A stretch of DNA of 64,000 nucleotides from Bordetella sp. 02P26C-1 (lineage in GTDB: Bacteria; Pseudomonadota; Gammaproteobacteria; Burkholderiales; Burkholderiaceae_B), in contig NZ_WSJB01000001.1 in assembly GCF_009763255.1 (NCBI RefSeq), positions 124,001 to 188,000 of the forward strand. Direction: 5' to 3'. The notes below the pieces were generated by a model. It did no database searches. It saw nothing but the letters and a program-made list of their open reading frames with translations, and was not told the DNA's origin. A program made the position numbers and the translations under genes. This document shows positions 9,143-17,919 of this stretch, piece by piece; the stretch's first letter is position 1; the number at the start of each line of letters is the position of its first letter.

Positions 9143-9412
9143 TTAAGCCTCTTTGGCTTCCTTCTGAGGCATTTCGATTTTCACCTCCAACACTTCGAGG
9201 GTGTCCTGACGTTCCAGCTGTACCTTGATGTCTTCAGGATTGATGTTCACGTACTTGGAAATCACGGCCATCAGCTCTGCCTGCAGTTGCGGCAGATAGT
9301 CAGGCGACGTACCGCGCCCAGTGCGTTCGTGGGCCAGGATGATCTGCAGACGCTCCTTGGCAACGTTCGCGGAGGTCTTCTTCTGGCCAAGCAGAAACGA
9401 CAGGAAAGACAT
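9143..9412 (-). CDS. minE: Cell division topological specificity factor MinE
   Basis: An 89-residue MinE. The N-terminal membrane-targeting and MinD-binding segment ([25 protein letters not shown]) is followed by the dimeric topology domain ([13 protein letters not shown], then VKIEMPQ). MinE stimulates the MinD ATPase and drives pole-to-pole oscillation so that the division site stays at midcell. It starts 3 bases after the minD stop, so the two are translationally close. Confidence 0.97.
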   Translation of the reverse strand: MSFLSFLLGQKKTSANVAKERLQIILAHERTGRGTSPDYLPQLQAELMAVISKYVNINPEDIKVQLERQDTLEVLEVKIEMPQKEAKEA

Positions 9413-9415
9413 TGC

Positions 9416-10231
9416 TTACTTCCCTCCGAACAGGCGCTTGAGCAAGCTGGGTTGCTTGTAGTCCGTGAAGCGCAGGGGTTTTTCTTCACCCAGGTAGCGC
9501 GCCACCACGTCCTTGTAGGCTTCTGCGACGTCGGTTTCGCGCAGGTGAATGGCCGGCAGACCTTGGTTGGAGGCCTGCAGCACCGCTTCGGACTCGGGAA
9601 TCACGCCGATCAGCTTAATGCGCAGGATGTCCTCGATATCGGTCAGGGACAGCATTTCGCCATCATTGACACGCTTCGGGTTATAGCGGGTCAACAACAG
9701 GAATTCCTTGATCGGTTCGTCGCCTTCGATGGCGCGGCGCGATTTCGCCGACAGAATGCCCAGGATGCGGTCGGAGTCGCGCACCGAGGAGACTTCCGGG
9801 TTGGTCACGACCAGCGCGTCATCGGCGAAATAGGCCGCCATCAGCGCGCCCGCCTCGATACCGGCGGGGGAATCGCACACGATGTAGTCGAAGCCCATTT
9901 GCTTGAGTTCTTCGATGACCTTGCCCACGCCTTCTTGCGTCAGCGCGTCCTTGTCGCGCGTTTGCGAGGCGGGCAGGATGAACAGGTTCTCGAGGTTCTT
10001 GTCCTTGATCAACGTCTGTTTGAGCGAGGCTTCGCCCTGGATCACGTTGACGAAGTCATACACGACGCGGCGTTCGCAGCCCATGATGAGATCCAGATTG
10101 CGCAGGCCGACGTCGAAATCGATGACGACGGTTTTATGGCCGCGCATGGCCAGACCGGAGGAAAAGCTGGCGCTCGTGGTGGTCTTGCCAACGCCACCTT
10201 TTCCGGAAGTCACCACAACAATTCGTGTCAT
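9416..10231 (-). CDS. minD: Septum site-determining ATPase MinD
   Basis: A 271-residue ParA/MinD ATPase with the deviant Walker A SGKGGVGKTT at residues 9-18, switch regions VIDFDVGLRNLD and CDSPAGIE, and a C-terminal amphipathic membrane-targeting helix (KQPSLLKRLFGGK). In its ATP form it binds the membrane and recruits MinC, which inhibits FtsZ polymerisation. It is separated from minC by 116 bases containing a terminator-like hairpin, unlike the tight minCD spacing in E. coli. Confidence 0.97.
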   Translation of the reverse strand: MTRIVVVTSGKGGVGKTTTSASFSSGLAMRGHKTVVIDFDVGLRNLDLIMGCERRVVYDFVNVIQGEASLKQTLIKDKNLENLFILPASQTRDKDALTQEGVGKVIEELKQMGFDYIVCDSPAGIEAGALMAAYFADDALVVTNPEVSSVRDSDRILGILSAKSRRAIEGDEPIKEFLLLTRYNPKRVNDGEMLSLTDIEDILRIKLIGVIPESEAVLQASNQGLPAIHLRETDVAEAYKDVVARYLGEEKPLRFTDYKQPSLLKRLFGGK

Positions 10232-10273
10232 GACTGTTTAACCCTTATGTTCGAATAAATCGCGTTATCGTAA

Positions 10274-10297
10274 AGCAAAAAGCCATAAAAGGCTTCT
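10274..10297 (-). terminator. Terminator-like hairpin between minC and minD
   Basis: Read on the minus strand, AAGCC (10295-10291) pairs with GGCTT (10284-10280) around a 6-base loop and runs into TTTTT. It lies downstream of minC and upstream of minD, so it may end or attenuate transcription after minC. The stem is short, so confidence is moderate. Confidence 0.55.
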
Positions 10298-10347
10298 TAC
10301 AAGATGAGACCGGTCGTGTTTAAAACGGGCGGCCTTTCGTCACAAAA

Positions 10348-11181
10348 TCATTTTTTCAGCGCATCGACGCGCAGCGTTTCGCCATCGAGCGATACGAGCG
10401 CGGGCTGATTATGCAGCGAACTGTCGAGTTTGGCTTCCACGACGCGGTACACCCCGGCGATGGCCAGCAGCTCGGCGTCGAGCTGTGTGGTGAAAATGCG
10501 GGCCGACGTATCGCCGCGCGCACCCGCCATGGCCTTGCCGCGCAACGGGCCGTACACGTGCACGTTGCCATCGGCGATGACCTCCGCGCCCTGGCTGACC
10601 ATGCCGATCACGACGAGGTCCGTGTGGCGCGCGTACACGCGCTGACCGGAACGCAGCGGGCGCGTGATCACCATCGCCGTGCTGGGCGCGGCGTGCTCGG
10701 TTTGCGAGGCCGAGGCGGCTTTCGCTTGCGTCGCCGTGGCCGTGTCCTCGGTCGTGGTGGCGGCCGGGGCCGGCGTAGGTTTGGTTTCTAACGCGCTTGC
10801 CGCGACAGCGGGCACCGGGGTGGCAACATGATTCGCGGGCGCGACTTCCACGGCGGGCGCGGGCCTGCTGACGGGCGTGGACAGCTCCACCGGCGCCAGC
10901 CCAGCTGCCTTCGCCGCAGCGAGGTTCGCGCCTTCGGCAACTACGCCTATCGAGGGCAGGTTGTGCTCGCGCAGGGCGGCCAACAGCGCGGGCCAGTCAA
11001 TCGGGTCTGCGACGCGGCTCGCGTCGATCACCACCGGCTCGTTTTCGAAAAAGCTGCCCGCGTCGGCCATGCGTTGCTCGAGCGCCGCGACCAGCTGCTT
11101 GAGGTCAGCGCTATGCAACACCACGCGGATCGCATAGAGCGTGGCGCTTTTGAAATCCAGGGCTAGGGAATCTGTAGTCAT
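10348..11181 (-). CDS. minC: Septum formation inhibitor MinC
   Basis: A 277-residue MinC. The N-terminal FtsZ-inhibiting domain starts [20 protein letters not shown] long Ala/Pro/Thr-rich linker spans roughly residues 115-175. The C-terminal beta-helix domain follows ([41 protein letters not shown]). The linker is longer than in E. coli MinC (231 residues), as is common in Burkholderiales. The start at 11181 gives [10 protein letters not shown]; an in-frame start at 11205 would overlap glnS. It follows glnS by 8 bases. Confidence 0.95.
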   Translation of the reverse strand: MTTDSLALDFKSATLYAIRVVLHSADLKQLVAALEQRMADAGSFFENEPVVIDASRVADPIDWPALLAALREHNLPSIGVVAEGANLAAAKAAGLAPVELSTPVSRPAPAVEVAPANHVATPVPAVAASALETKPTPAPAATTTEDTATATQAKAASASQTEHAAPSTAMVITRPLRSGQRVYARHTDLVVIGMVSQGAEVIADGNVHVYGPLRGKAMAGARGDTSARIFTTQLDAELLAIAGVYRVVEAKLDSSLHNQPALVSLDGETLRVDALKK

Positions 11182-11189
11182 GGCGTCGC

Positions 11190-12953
11190 TCAGGCCGCGG
11201 CCCACGAGTCACGCAACGTGACGACGCGGTTAAGCACCGGCGCTTGCGGCGTGGAGTCTTTGCTGTCGGCCGTGAAATAGCCCAGGCGTTCGAACTGCCA
11301 GGTCGCCCCAGGGGCGGCGATGGTGCCGGGTTCCAGCCAGGCATTCACGGTTTCACGCGACTTCGGATTCAGATAGTCGAGGAATTCCTTGTCGCCGGCA
11401 TCCGGATGCGGATCGGCGAACAGACGGTCGTACAGATGCACTTGCGCCGGCACCGCGTGTTTGGCGCTGACCCAGGTGATGTTGCCCTTGACCTTGACGC
11501 TGTCCGCGCCTGGGGTGCCGCTCTTGGTGTCGGGCAGATATTCGGCATGTACTTCGGTGATCTGGCCGGATTCGTCCTTGGTAAAGCCCGTGCAGCGCAC
11601 CACATAGCCGTATTTCAGACGAACCATATTGCCGGGGAACAGGCGGAAATACTTCTTCGGCGCTTCTTCGCGGAAGTCATCACGCTCGATCCACAGCTCG
11701 CGCGAGAACGGAAATTCGCGTTTGCCGGCCTCCGGATCGTGCGGGTTGCGCGGGGCGGTGCAGAGCTCTTCTTGACCTTCCGGATAGTTGGTGATGATGA
11801 GCTTTAGCGGATCCAGCACCGCCACCGAGCGCGGCGCGACGGGGTCGAGCTCGTCGCGAACGGCTTGTTCGAGCAGGCTGTAGTCGATGCGCGAATCGGA
11901 TTTCGACACGGCCGTCCGGTCGCAGAACAGGCGGATGGCCGAGGGCGGATAGCCGCGGCGGCGCATCCCGAACAGGGTCGGCATGCGCGGATCGTCCCAG
12001 CCGTCCACGTAACCCTCGCGCACCAGCTGTAGCAGTTTGCGCTTGCTGGTGACGATGTAGCTCAGGTTCAAACGGGCGAATTCGTACTGGCGCGGCAGCG
12101 GTTCGGCCAGTTTGCCGAGTTCGGCCAGTCGCGCCAGGATCCAGTCGTAGAACGGACGCTGGTCTTCGAATTCCAGCGTGCAAATGCTGTGCGTGATGCC
12201 TTCGAGCGCGTCCTCGACGGGGTGCGCCCAGCTGTACATGGGGTAGATGCACCACTTGTCGCCCGTGCGATGGTGCGTGGCGTGACGCACACGGTACATG
12301 ACCGGATCGCGCAGGTTGATGTTGGGCGAAGCCATGTCGATCTTGGCGCGCAGCACCAGGCTGCCGTCGGGATACTTGCCATCGCGCATCTCTGCCAGCA
12401 GGCGCGAGGATTCCTCGGCCGGGCGGTTGCGCCAGGGCGAGTCCACGCCTGGCTCGGTCAGGGTGCCGCGATTCAGGCGTATCTGTTCCGGCGACTGTTC
12501 GTCCACATAGGCATGGCCGGCCTGGATCAGCGCCTGCGCGAATTCGTACATGAATTCGAAATAATCGCTGGCGAAATACAGGTTCTCGTTACCGTCGGCT
12601 TTCCAGTCGAAGCCCAGCCATTTCACCGCCTCGATGATCGAGTCGACGTATTCCTGGTCTTCTTTTTCAGGGTTCGTGTCGTCAAAGCGCAGATGGCAGA
12701 CGCCGCCATATTCCTGCGCCAGACCAAAATTGACGCAAATGCTCTTGGCGTGGCCAATATGCAGGTAGCCGTTGGGCTCCGGCGGGAAACGGGTGCGGAT
12801 GCGGGCGGGGTCCGGCTGGCCCTGGGCCTGCACAGAGGCCGGGCCGGGCACGCCAGCCCAGCGCTTGCCCTGATAGCGGTTGGCCTTCAGGTCATCGTCG
12901 ATGATGTTGCGCAGAAAATTGGTGGCGGCAGGCGTGTTGGAAGCGGTGGTCAT
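11190..12953 (-). CDS. glnS: Glutaminyl-tRNA synthetase
   Basis: A 587-residue class I aminoacyl-tRNA synthetase. The signature [15 protein letters not shown] holds the HIGH motif. The GlnRS-specific catalytic core follows ([10 protein letters not shown], then [17 protein letters not shown]), the KMSKS-equivalent reads VSKSDSR, and the two-part anticodon-binding beta-barrel ends with VVTLRDSW. It charges tRNA-Gln directly. It is transcribed leftward ahead of minC and divergently from the cytochrome bd-like pair, with a 119-base shared promoter gap. Confidence 0.97.
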   Translation of the reverse strand: MTTASNTPAATNFLRNIIDDDLKANRYQGKRWAGVPGPASVQAQGQPDPARIRTRFPPEPNGYLHIGHAKSICVNFGLAQEYGGVCHLRFDDTNPEKEDQEYVDSIIEAVKWLGFDWKADGNENLYFASDYFEFMYEFAQALIQAGHAYVDEQSPEQIRLNRGTLTEPGVDSPWRNRPAEESSRLLAEMRDGKYPDGSLVLRAKIDMASPNINLRDPVMYRVRHATHHRTGDKWCIYPMYSWAHPVEDALEGITHSICTLEFEDQRPFYDWILARLAELGKLAEPLPRQYEFARLNLSYIVTSKRKLLQLVREGYVDGWDDPRMPTLFGMRRRGYPPSAIRLFCDRTAVSKSDSRIDYSLLEQAVRDELDPVAPRSVAVLDPLKLIITNYPEGQEELCTAPRNPHDPEAGKREFPFSRELWIERDDFREEAPKKYFRLFPGNMVRLKYGYVVRCTGFTKDESGQITEVHAEYLPDTKSGTPGADSVKVKGNITWVSAKHAVPAQVHLYDRLFADPHPDAGDKEFLDYLNPKSRETVNAWLEPGTIAAPGATWQFERLGYFTADSKDSTPQAPVLNRVVTLRDSWAAA

Positions 12954-13072
12954 GCTATGAGTGTAATCAAGAGGGCATGCAGCAAAGGATCAATTTTGCC
13001 ACGTTCGCTCACCAATGCCTGCGTTATCCCGGGTCCCCGGATGTGAAAACAGGCTCTACACTACCGGCCATC

Positions 13073-14416
13073 ATGGATATTGTCCCCTTATTGCTGGCCC
13101 GCATTCAGTTTACGGCCAGCCTGAGCTTCCTCGCGCTGTTCCTGGCGCTGGCGTTCGCGCTGGCGTGGTTTCTGCTGTTTTTCAAGCTGCGCGCGCACGC
13201 GACCGGTGCGCCGGGATGGACGGCCGCGTATCGGTTCTGGGTGCGTTTTTTCGCGCTCGCGTTCGTGTTGGCGTTTGCGTCGGCCTTGCCCGTGCTCATC
13301 CAGCTGGGCAGCTTGTGGCCCGGGCTGATGGAGAAAATCGGTAATGTCGCCGCGCCACTGCTCAGTTTTGGCGTGCTGTCGGTCTTTATCCTGAAATCCT
13401 GCTTTCTGGGCGTGATGCTGTTCGGCCAACGGCGCGTATCCAACACCGCGCACACGTTCGCCGTCTTCATGGTGGCCGTGGGGCAGTCGGCGGCGCTATT
13501 TTGGATGCTGGTGCTGCAGTCGTGGGTGCAGACGCCGGCCGGCGCGACGCTGATCGATGCGCGTTACCGGGTGCTGGACTGGGGCGCCATCATCATCAAT
13601 CCCTCCTTGCCGTGGAATCTCAGCCTCATGGTGCTGTGGTCCGCTTTGGCAGCCGCGTTCCTGATGTTGGGCATCACCGCGCTGCAGGCGCTGCGCCGCC
13701 CGTTGCAGGACGGCGAACGCTGCACGTTCAAAACTGCGCTGGTCGTGGCGATGGTGGCCTCCACCTTGCAATTTCCCGCCTTGGATGGCGCGGCAAAGGT
13801 GATGGCCGAGCATCAGCCGGCCAAGGCGGCCGCGGCCGCCGGCTTCTGGCATAGCGGATCGGAGCCGAGTTGGTCGCTGATCGGCATCCCCGATAGCAGC
13901 GCGAAGAAACAGCACTACGACTGGCCTGTTTATGCATTCGGCGCCGCATGGCTCGGGCACGATGACAAGAGCGGTTATCTGGGCCTCGATAAATTTTCCG
14001 GCATGCGTCCGCCAGTCGGACTCACGTTCTGGTCGCTGCGCGTCATGCTGCTGCTGGGCGCCTTGATGTGGCTTGTTTCCTGGTGGTGCGGTTTGCGAAC
14101 CTTGCGGCGGCACTTGGATCCCAGCGCGCTCTCGCCACGATCGTTACGCCTGCTGGTCGGCATGCTGTATTCAGGCGGACTGGTCGTGCTGTGCGGCGGC
14201 ATCTTTTCCATGGTCGGCATGCAGCCGTATGCGGTCAATGGCGCCATCACGCAGTCTGAAATCCTGGGCACGACCAGCACCACCAAGTTGGCGCTGGGCC
14301 TGGTGGGCTACGGTGTGCTCTATGCGGTGTTGATCGCCGCGTTTAACGGCATGCTGTTTCATGCCGCGCGCTATGGCGTGGTGCCTGTGCGCAAACCCGG
14401 AGGTCAGTCGTCATGA
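13073..14416 (+). CDS. CydA-like subunit lacking the canonical heme histidines
   Basis: A 447-residue membrane protein homologous to subunit I of cytochrome bd oxidase: about nine helices, LARIQFTASL at the start, SWVQTP in place of GWMQNP, INPSLPWNLSLMV and TFWSLRVMLLLG. Aligned by eye with E. coli CydA, position His19 is Leu20 and His186 is Leu185. Glu99 and Glu107 are lost (Phe or Gly, and Lys), and the Q-loop Glu257 is Ala. Only the heme-ligand Met393 equivalent (Met325) remains. A normal quinol oxidase is therefore unlikely. The start MDIVPLLL matches CydA; the upstream in-frame extension to 12977 is not family-like. Its stop overlaps the start of the CydB-like gene (ATGA). It is divergent from glnS. 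Confidence 0.82.
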   Translation: MDIVPLLLARIQFTASLSFLALFLALAFALAWFLLFFKLRAHATGAPGWTAAYRFWVRFFALAFVLAFASALPVLIQLGSLWPGLMEKIGNVAAPLLSFGVLSVFILKSCFLGVMLFGQRRVSNTAHTFAVFMVAVGQSAALFWMLVLQSWVQTPAGATLIDARYRVLDWGAIIINPSLPWNLSLMVLWSALAAAFLMLGITALQALRRPLQDGERCTFKTALVVAMVASTLQFPALDGAAKVMAEHQPAKAAAAAGFWHSGSEPSWSLIGIPDSSAKKQHYDWPVYAFGAAWLGHDDKSGYLGLDKFSGMRPPVGLTFWSLRVMLLLGALMWLVSWWCGLRTLRRHLDPSALSPRSLRLLVGMLYSGGLVVLCGGIFSMVGMQPYAVNGAITQSEILGTTSTTKLALGLVGYGVLYAVLIAAFNGMLFHAARYGVVPVRKPGGQSS

Positions 14417-15441
14417 TCGAGATGCTTGCCGCCTCGTTGGGCGTGAGCGCCAACGATCCGACATTCTGGATTCCGCTGGTGTTTATCTGCATGCTGTTTT
14501 TGCTGATCCTGGGTGGGGTCCTGCTCGACGGCTTCGATATCGGCGTGGGTATTCTTTTGCCGCTGGCGCCAACGGAAGACCGCGGCCGGTTGATGAGTCT
14601 GTTGAGCCCCTGGCGCGATGCCAACGAATTTTGGCCTCTATTGGGCATCGGGCTTTTCGCGGCGGCGTTTCCGCTGGCCTGGGGCGTGATCTTCGGCAAA
14701 CTCTACGGACCCTTGGCGCTGCTGGCGATGGGCATGGTGCTGCGTAGTGTCGCGTTCGAATTTCGTATCCGCGCGCGCGATGAACTCAAACCGCGCTGGG
14801 TCTTCGCGTTCTGGCTGGGTTCGGTCGCTACCGCATTCGGCCAAGGATTGATACTGGGGCGCATCGCAACCGGCTATCAAACCGAGGCAGGCTATGGTTG
14901 GTTCACCGTGGTCATGGGCTTGTGCGTCATCGCTGCCTATGTGCTGCTGGGCGCGGCATGGCTGGTAATGCGGGTTGATGGCGATCTGCAGCGCCGGGCG
15001 GCGGCGTGGGGCCGTCATGCGATACGGTGGACGGCGGTCGGCATGGTGGCCGCTTCGGTCATGTTGGGCCTTGCCAATGCCGGTATCTTTTATAAATGGA
15101 GCAACCCGACGGGCTTTGCCGTCGTGGCGACCGTCTGGGCCATCATGCTGCTTTGCTTCTCGGGCTTGGAGATGCGATTGGCGCGCCTGCCGCAAGCAGA
15201 GCCTTCCCAACATTGGGTGCCCTTCGCGCTGTGCCTTTTGCTGTACTGGCTGATGCTGGCGGGGCTGGCCTATAGCCTGTTTCCCTATCTGATTCTGGAC
15301 GATATGACGATCTGGGATGGCACCGCCGCCGTGGAATCGATGCGCTTGGTGCTAGCCGCCGCCGTAGTGGGATTGCCAGTCGTTTTAGTGTTTAACCTGT
15401 GGGCCTACCGGTCGGTATTCGGCAAGGCCAAGCGCGGCTAA
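14413..15441 (+). CDS. CydB-like subunit (cytochrome bd subunit II homologue)
   Basis: A 342-residue polytopic membrane protein with the CydB hallmarks: GGVLLDGFDIGVGILLP near residues 35-50, then PWRDANEFWPLLGIG in place of the usual HWDGNEVWL, and a terminal cluster of hydrophobic helices. CydB normally pairs with CydA as a structural partner. Here it overlaps its degenerate CydA-like partner by 4 bases, so the two are certainly co-translated. No small CydX-like frame was seen after it. A membrane complex is likely, but quinol oxidase activity is doubtful because of the partner. Confidence 0.85.
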   Translation: MIEMLAASLGVSANDPTFWIPLVFICMLFLLILGGVLLDGFDIGVGILLPLAPTEDRGRLMSLLSPWRDANEFWPLLGIGLFAAAFPLAWGVIFGKLYGPLALLAMGMVLRSVAFEFRIRARDELKPRWVFAFWLGSVATAFGQGLILGRIATGYQTEAGYGWFTVVMGLCVIAAYVLLGAAWLVMRVDGDLQRRAAAWGRHAIRWTAVGMVAASVMLGLANAGIFYKWSNPTGFAVVATVWAIMLLCFSGLEMRLARLPQAEPSQHWVPFALCLLLYWLMLAGLAYSLFPYLILDDMTIWDGTAAVESMRLVLAAAVVGLPVVLVFNLWAYRSVFGKAKRG

Positions 15442-15450
15442 ACGTGGCGT

Positions 15451-15494
15451 TGTGACGCGCCTGGCCGAGATGGCAAGGCGCGCCGCGTGTCACA
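15451..15494. terminator. Hairpin between convergent genes
   Basis: Outer TGTGA/TCACA (15451-15455, 15490-15494) and inner CGCGCCT/AGGCGCG (15456-15462, 15476-15482) stems lie between the convergent CydB-like and sensor-kinase genes. There is no strong T tract, so this is a plausible but unproven bidirectional terminator. Confidence 0.4.
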
Positions 15495-15497
15495 GTA

Positions 15498-16913
15498 TCA
15501 ACCCTGTAGCGGGAATGTGATCCGCACCAACAGTCCGCCGCTGGCGGCCTCCGCTAGCGTCAGCGTGCCGCCGTGTGCGCGCGCGATCGCTTCGGCCAAC
15601 GCCAACCCCAGTCCCACGTTTCCGGTGCGCGTGCGTGCATCGTCGAGGCGCGCGAATGGCCGTAAGGCTTCCGCTCGCCGCTCGGGCGCAATGCCAGGCC
15701 CGTGATCGGCCACATCCAGCACCGCGTATTGGCCTTCGTTACGCAGACTGATGTCGATGGGTGCGGCGCCATGATGCAAGGCGTTGCCGATAAGATTGTC
15801 CAGCAAGCGCCCCAGTGCCACCGCGTCGGCTTGAATGTTCATGGGCTCGTCCGGCATGTCCAGCGTGATGGCGGTGCCGGTGCTGGTCCATCCCGCCACA
15901 TGATCGGCCAACCAATCGGGCAAGGCCAGCGGCGCATAACGATAGGCCGTCGGATCCGTGCCGCGTACGAAGCCGATGAACTGATCGACCATGCGCTGCA
16001 TATCCTGGAGGTCTTTGCGCAGCCCCTCTTTGAGGGCGGGATCGTCGGCCATCTCGACCCGTAGCCACATGCGCGACAACGGGCCTTTCAGATCGTGGGG
16101 CAGGCCCGATAACAAGGTGCGGCGCACAGAGTCCGATTCCGCCAGGGCGTCGAGCATGGCGTTAAAACGCTCGCCCAGTGCGCGTGTTTCCTGTGGCCCG
16201 GAGGGATCGACGCGCTGCGGCTGACCGGCGGCCAACTGATCGGCGGCATGCGCCAGCCGCGTCAATGGACGCGTGATGTGCCAGGAAAAACCGGCCGCCA
16301 ACAACAAAATAAAGCCCAGCCCACCCAGCCAGACGGCGATCATCGGCGTACTGAACGACGGGTCCAGCCGTTCGAGTGGGATCACCAGCCATTCACGCAA
16401 ACGCGGGGCGTCTTCGCTGTCCGGGTTGCGCGCCAATGAGATGAAAATTTCCGGCTCCGGTCCGTGCGACAGGGCAACGCGCGTGCCGTCGTTCAAGCGG
16501 GCATTCAGTTCCCGGATCGGGCCACGCAACTCCCGCCGTAGCGGGTCGTTCGAGGCATGCGCATCGGCTCGTCCATCGCCGGGTGGGCGCCCGGACGGTC
16601 CTGGGGGCGGGCGATAAGGGCGCTGCAGCTGGGCATCCGGAGGCAATGTGCGCGACCACAGCCGCCACTGATTCTGCGAGGCATTACGGACGAATTCCGC
16701 GCGGTCTTGCGCCGGGACTTGCGACAAAGAGGCGCGCAACGTGCGTATGGTCGTGGCGATATAGCCGATGGCCACTTCATCGAAAAACTTGTCGCGGTAG
16801 TACGAAACTGTCGCTAGTGTGGCCGCTTGCGTCAGCAACACCGCGCCCAGCACGAGCAAAAACAGCCGCGCATGTAGCGAGCGCGGCAAGAGGAATTGAG
16901 CAAGGCGACGCAT
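15498..16913 (-). CDS. Sensor histidine kinase, EnvZ-like
   Basis: A 471-residue inner-membrane kinase. The first helix (LFLLVLGAVLLTQAATLA) and a second (IAVWLGGLGFILLLAAGFS) enclose a periplasmic domain of about 150 residues containing an unusual Pro/Arg-rich insert (RPYRPPPGPSGRPPGDGR). A HAMP domain follows (ITRPLTRLAHAADQLAAG), then HisKA with the phospho-His in LPHDLKGPLSRM, and HATPase_c with DNLIGNALHHG, DHGPGIAPE and GNVGLGLALAE. Overall it resembles EnvZ. The ATG at 16913 begins the family-like sequence; the frame upstream overlaps the response regulator. The regulator gene ends 13 bases before it. Confidence 0.9.
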   Translation of the reverse strand: MRRLAQFLLPRSLHARLFLLVLGAVLLTQAATLATVSYYRDKFFDEVAIGYIATTIRTLRASLSQVPAQDRAEFVRNASQNQWRLWSRTLPPDAQLQRPYRPPPGPSGRPPGDGRADAHASNDPLRRELRGPIRELNARLNDGTRVALSHGPEPEIFISLARNPDSEDAPRLREWLVIPLERLDPSFSTPMIAVWLGGLGFILLLAAGFSWHITRPLTRLAHAADQLAAGQPQRVDPSGPQETRALGERFNAMLDALAESDSVRRTLLSGLPHDLKGPLSRMWLRVEMADDPALKEGLRKDLQDMQRMVDQFIGFVRGTDPTAYRYAPLALPDWLADHVAGWTSTGTAITLDMPDEPMNIQADAVALGRLLDNLIGNALHHGAAPIDISLRNEGQYAVLDVADHGPGIAPERRAEALRPFARLDDARTRTGNVGLGLALAEAIARAHGGTLTLAEAASGGLLVRITFPLQG

Positions 16914-16926
16914 GCGAGAGAACCGT

Positions 16927-17628
16927 TCAGGGCGCGAATCGATAGCCGATTCCCCAGACCGTTTGGATCCAGCGAGGCTGCTTCGGGTCTTCCTCGATCG
17001 CGCGCCGGAGGCGCAGGATGGCGATGTCGATGGCGCGGTCGTTGCGCTCGCCGCTGTCGTCGTCGCGCGCCAGCGCCAGCAGGCGCTCGCGCGACAGCGG
17101 TTTGCCCGCATTGCGCACCAGTGCTTCGAGCAGATTGATTTCCCCACCGGTCAGCTTGACCACTTCGCCGTCGCGCAGCAACTGACGCAACGCCGGGTCG
17201 AACGTAAACGGGCCAAACGTGACGGGCGCATCCTTGGTCAAGGCCGACGGTCCGCGCTTGCGGCGCAGCACCGCCTCGATGCGGGCCAGTAACTCGCGCG
17301 GATCGAACGGTTTGCCCACGTAATCGTCTGCGCCGGCTTCCAGCCCGATGATCCGGTCCACGGCTTCATCGCGCGCGGTCAGCAGGATGACGGGTATGTC
17401 TTCACCCTGTTCGCGCAGACGGCGGCAGGCATCGGCGCCATCGCCGCCTGGGAGCATGCGGTCGAGCACCAGCAAATCGGGGGAATAACGGGCGATGCGG
17501 GCAGCAAGGTCGCTGGCATCGGGCGCCAGCAAGGTGTCGTAACCGTGGCGATTCAGATAATCGGCGAGCAGTTGTCGCAACGCGGGGTCGTCATCGACGA
17601 CCAGCAGCTTGGTATGAGGCGTGTCCAT
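16927..17628 (-). CDS. OmpR-family response regulator
   Basis: A 233-residue two-component regulator. The receiver has the acidic pocket VVDDD (residues 10-14), phospho-acceptor Asp56 (LVLDRMLP), Thr in LLTARDE and Lys in GKPF. The C-terminal winged helix ends RAIDIAILRLRRAIEEDP then IQTVWGIGYRF, very close to OmpR itself. It is co-transcribed with the EnvZ-like kinase. About 290 bases separate it from the divergent outer-membrane barrel gene, which makes that gene a natural candidate target, though no site was identified. Confidence 0.92.
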   Translation of the reverse strand: MDTPHTKLLVVDDDPALRQLLADYLNRHGYDTLLAPDASDLAARIARYSPDLLVLDRMLPGGDGADACRRLREQGEDIPVILLTARDEAVDRIIGLEAGADDYVGKPFDPRELLARIEAVLRRKRGPSALTKDAPVTFGPFTFDPALRQLLRDGEVVKLTGGEINLLEALVRNAGKPLSRERLLALARDDDSGERNDRAIDIAILRLRRAIEEDPKQPRWIQTVWGIGYRFAP

Positions 17629-17919
17629 GTCGCCATAGTGGCCGGGGAACCGGCAACGGGCAAGGGGGTCGAAACGAATTGAAATATAGCGCGAATACCG
17701 CGCGGGGTCCGGGCCGCAATCGCGCAGCTGGGCAACGGTGTCCGAGGTGCGTCAATCCCCGAGGATTAAAATACCGGTTCTCGACTTTGCGTTGCTCTGG
17801 CCAATCTATCGGTATGCTGGTTGCTGCGTAGGAGCGCGCATCGATATTCTGTGTGGGTTAGATTAGGATTTCACCGGCGCGCCGGCCAGGGGCCGTTTTG
17901 CCGCTGTTATGCTTTACCA

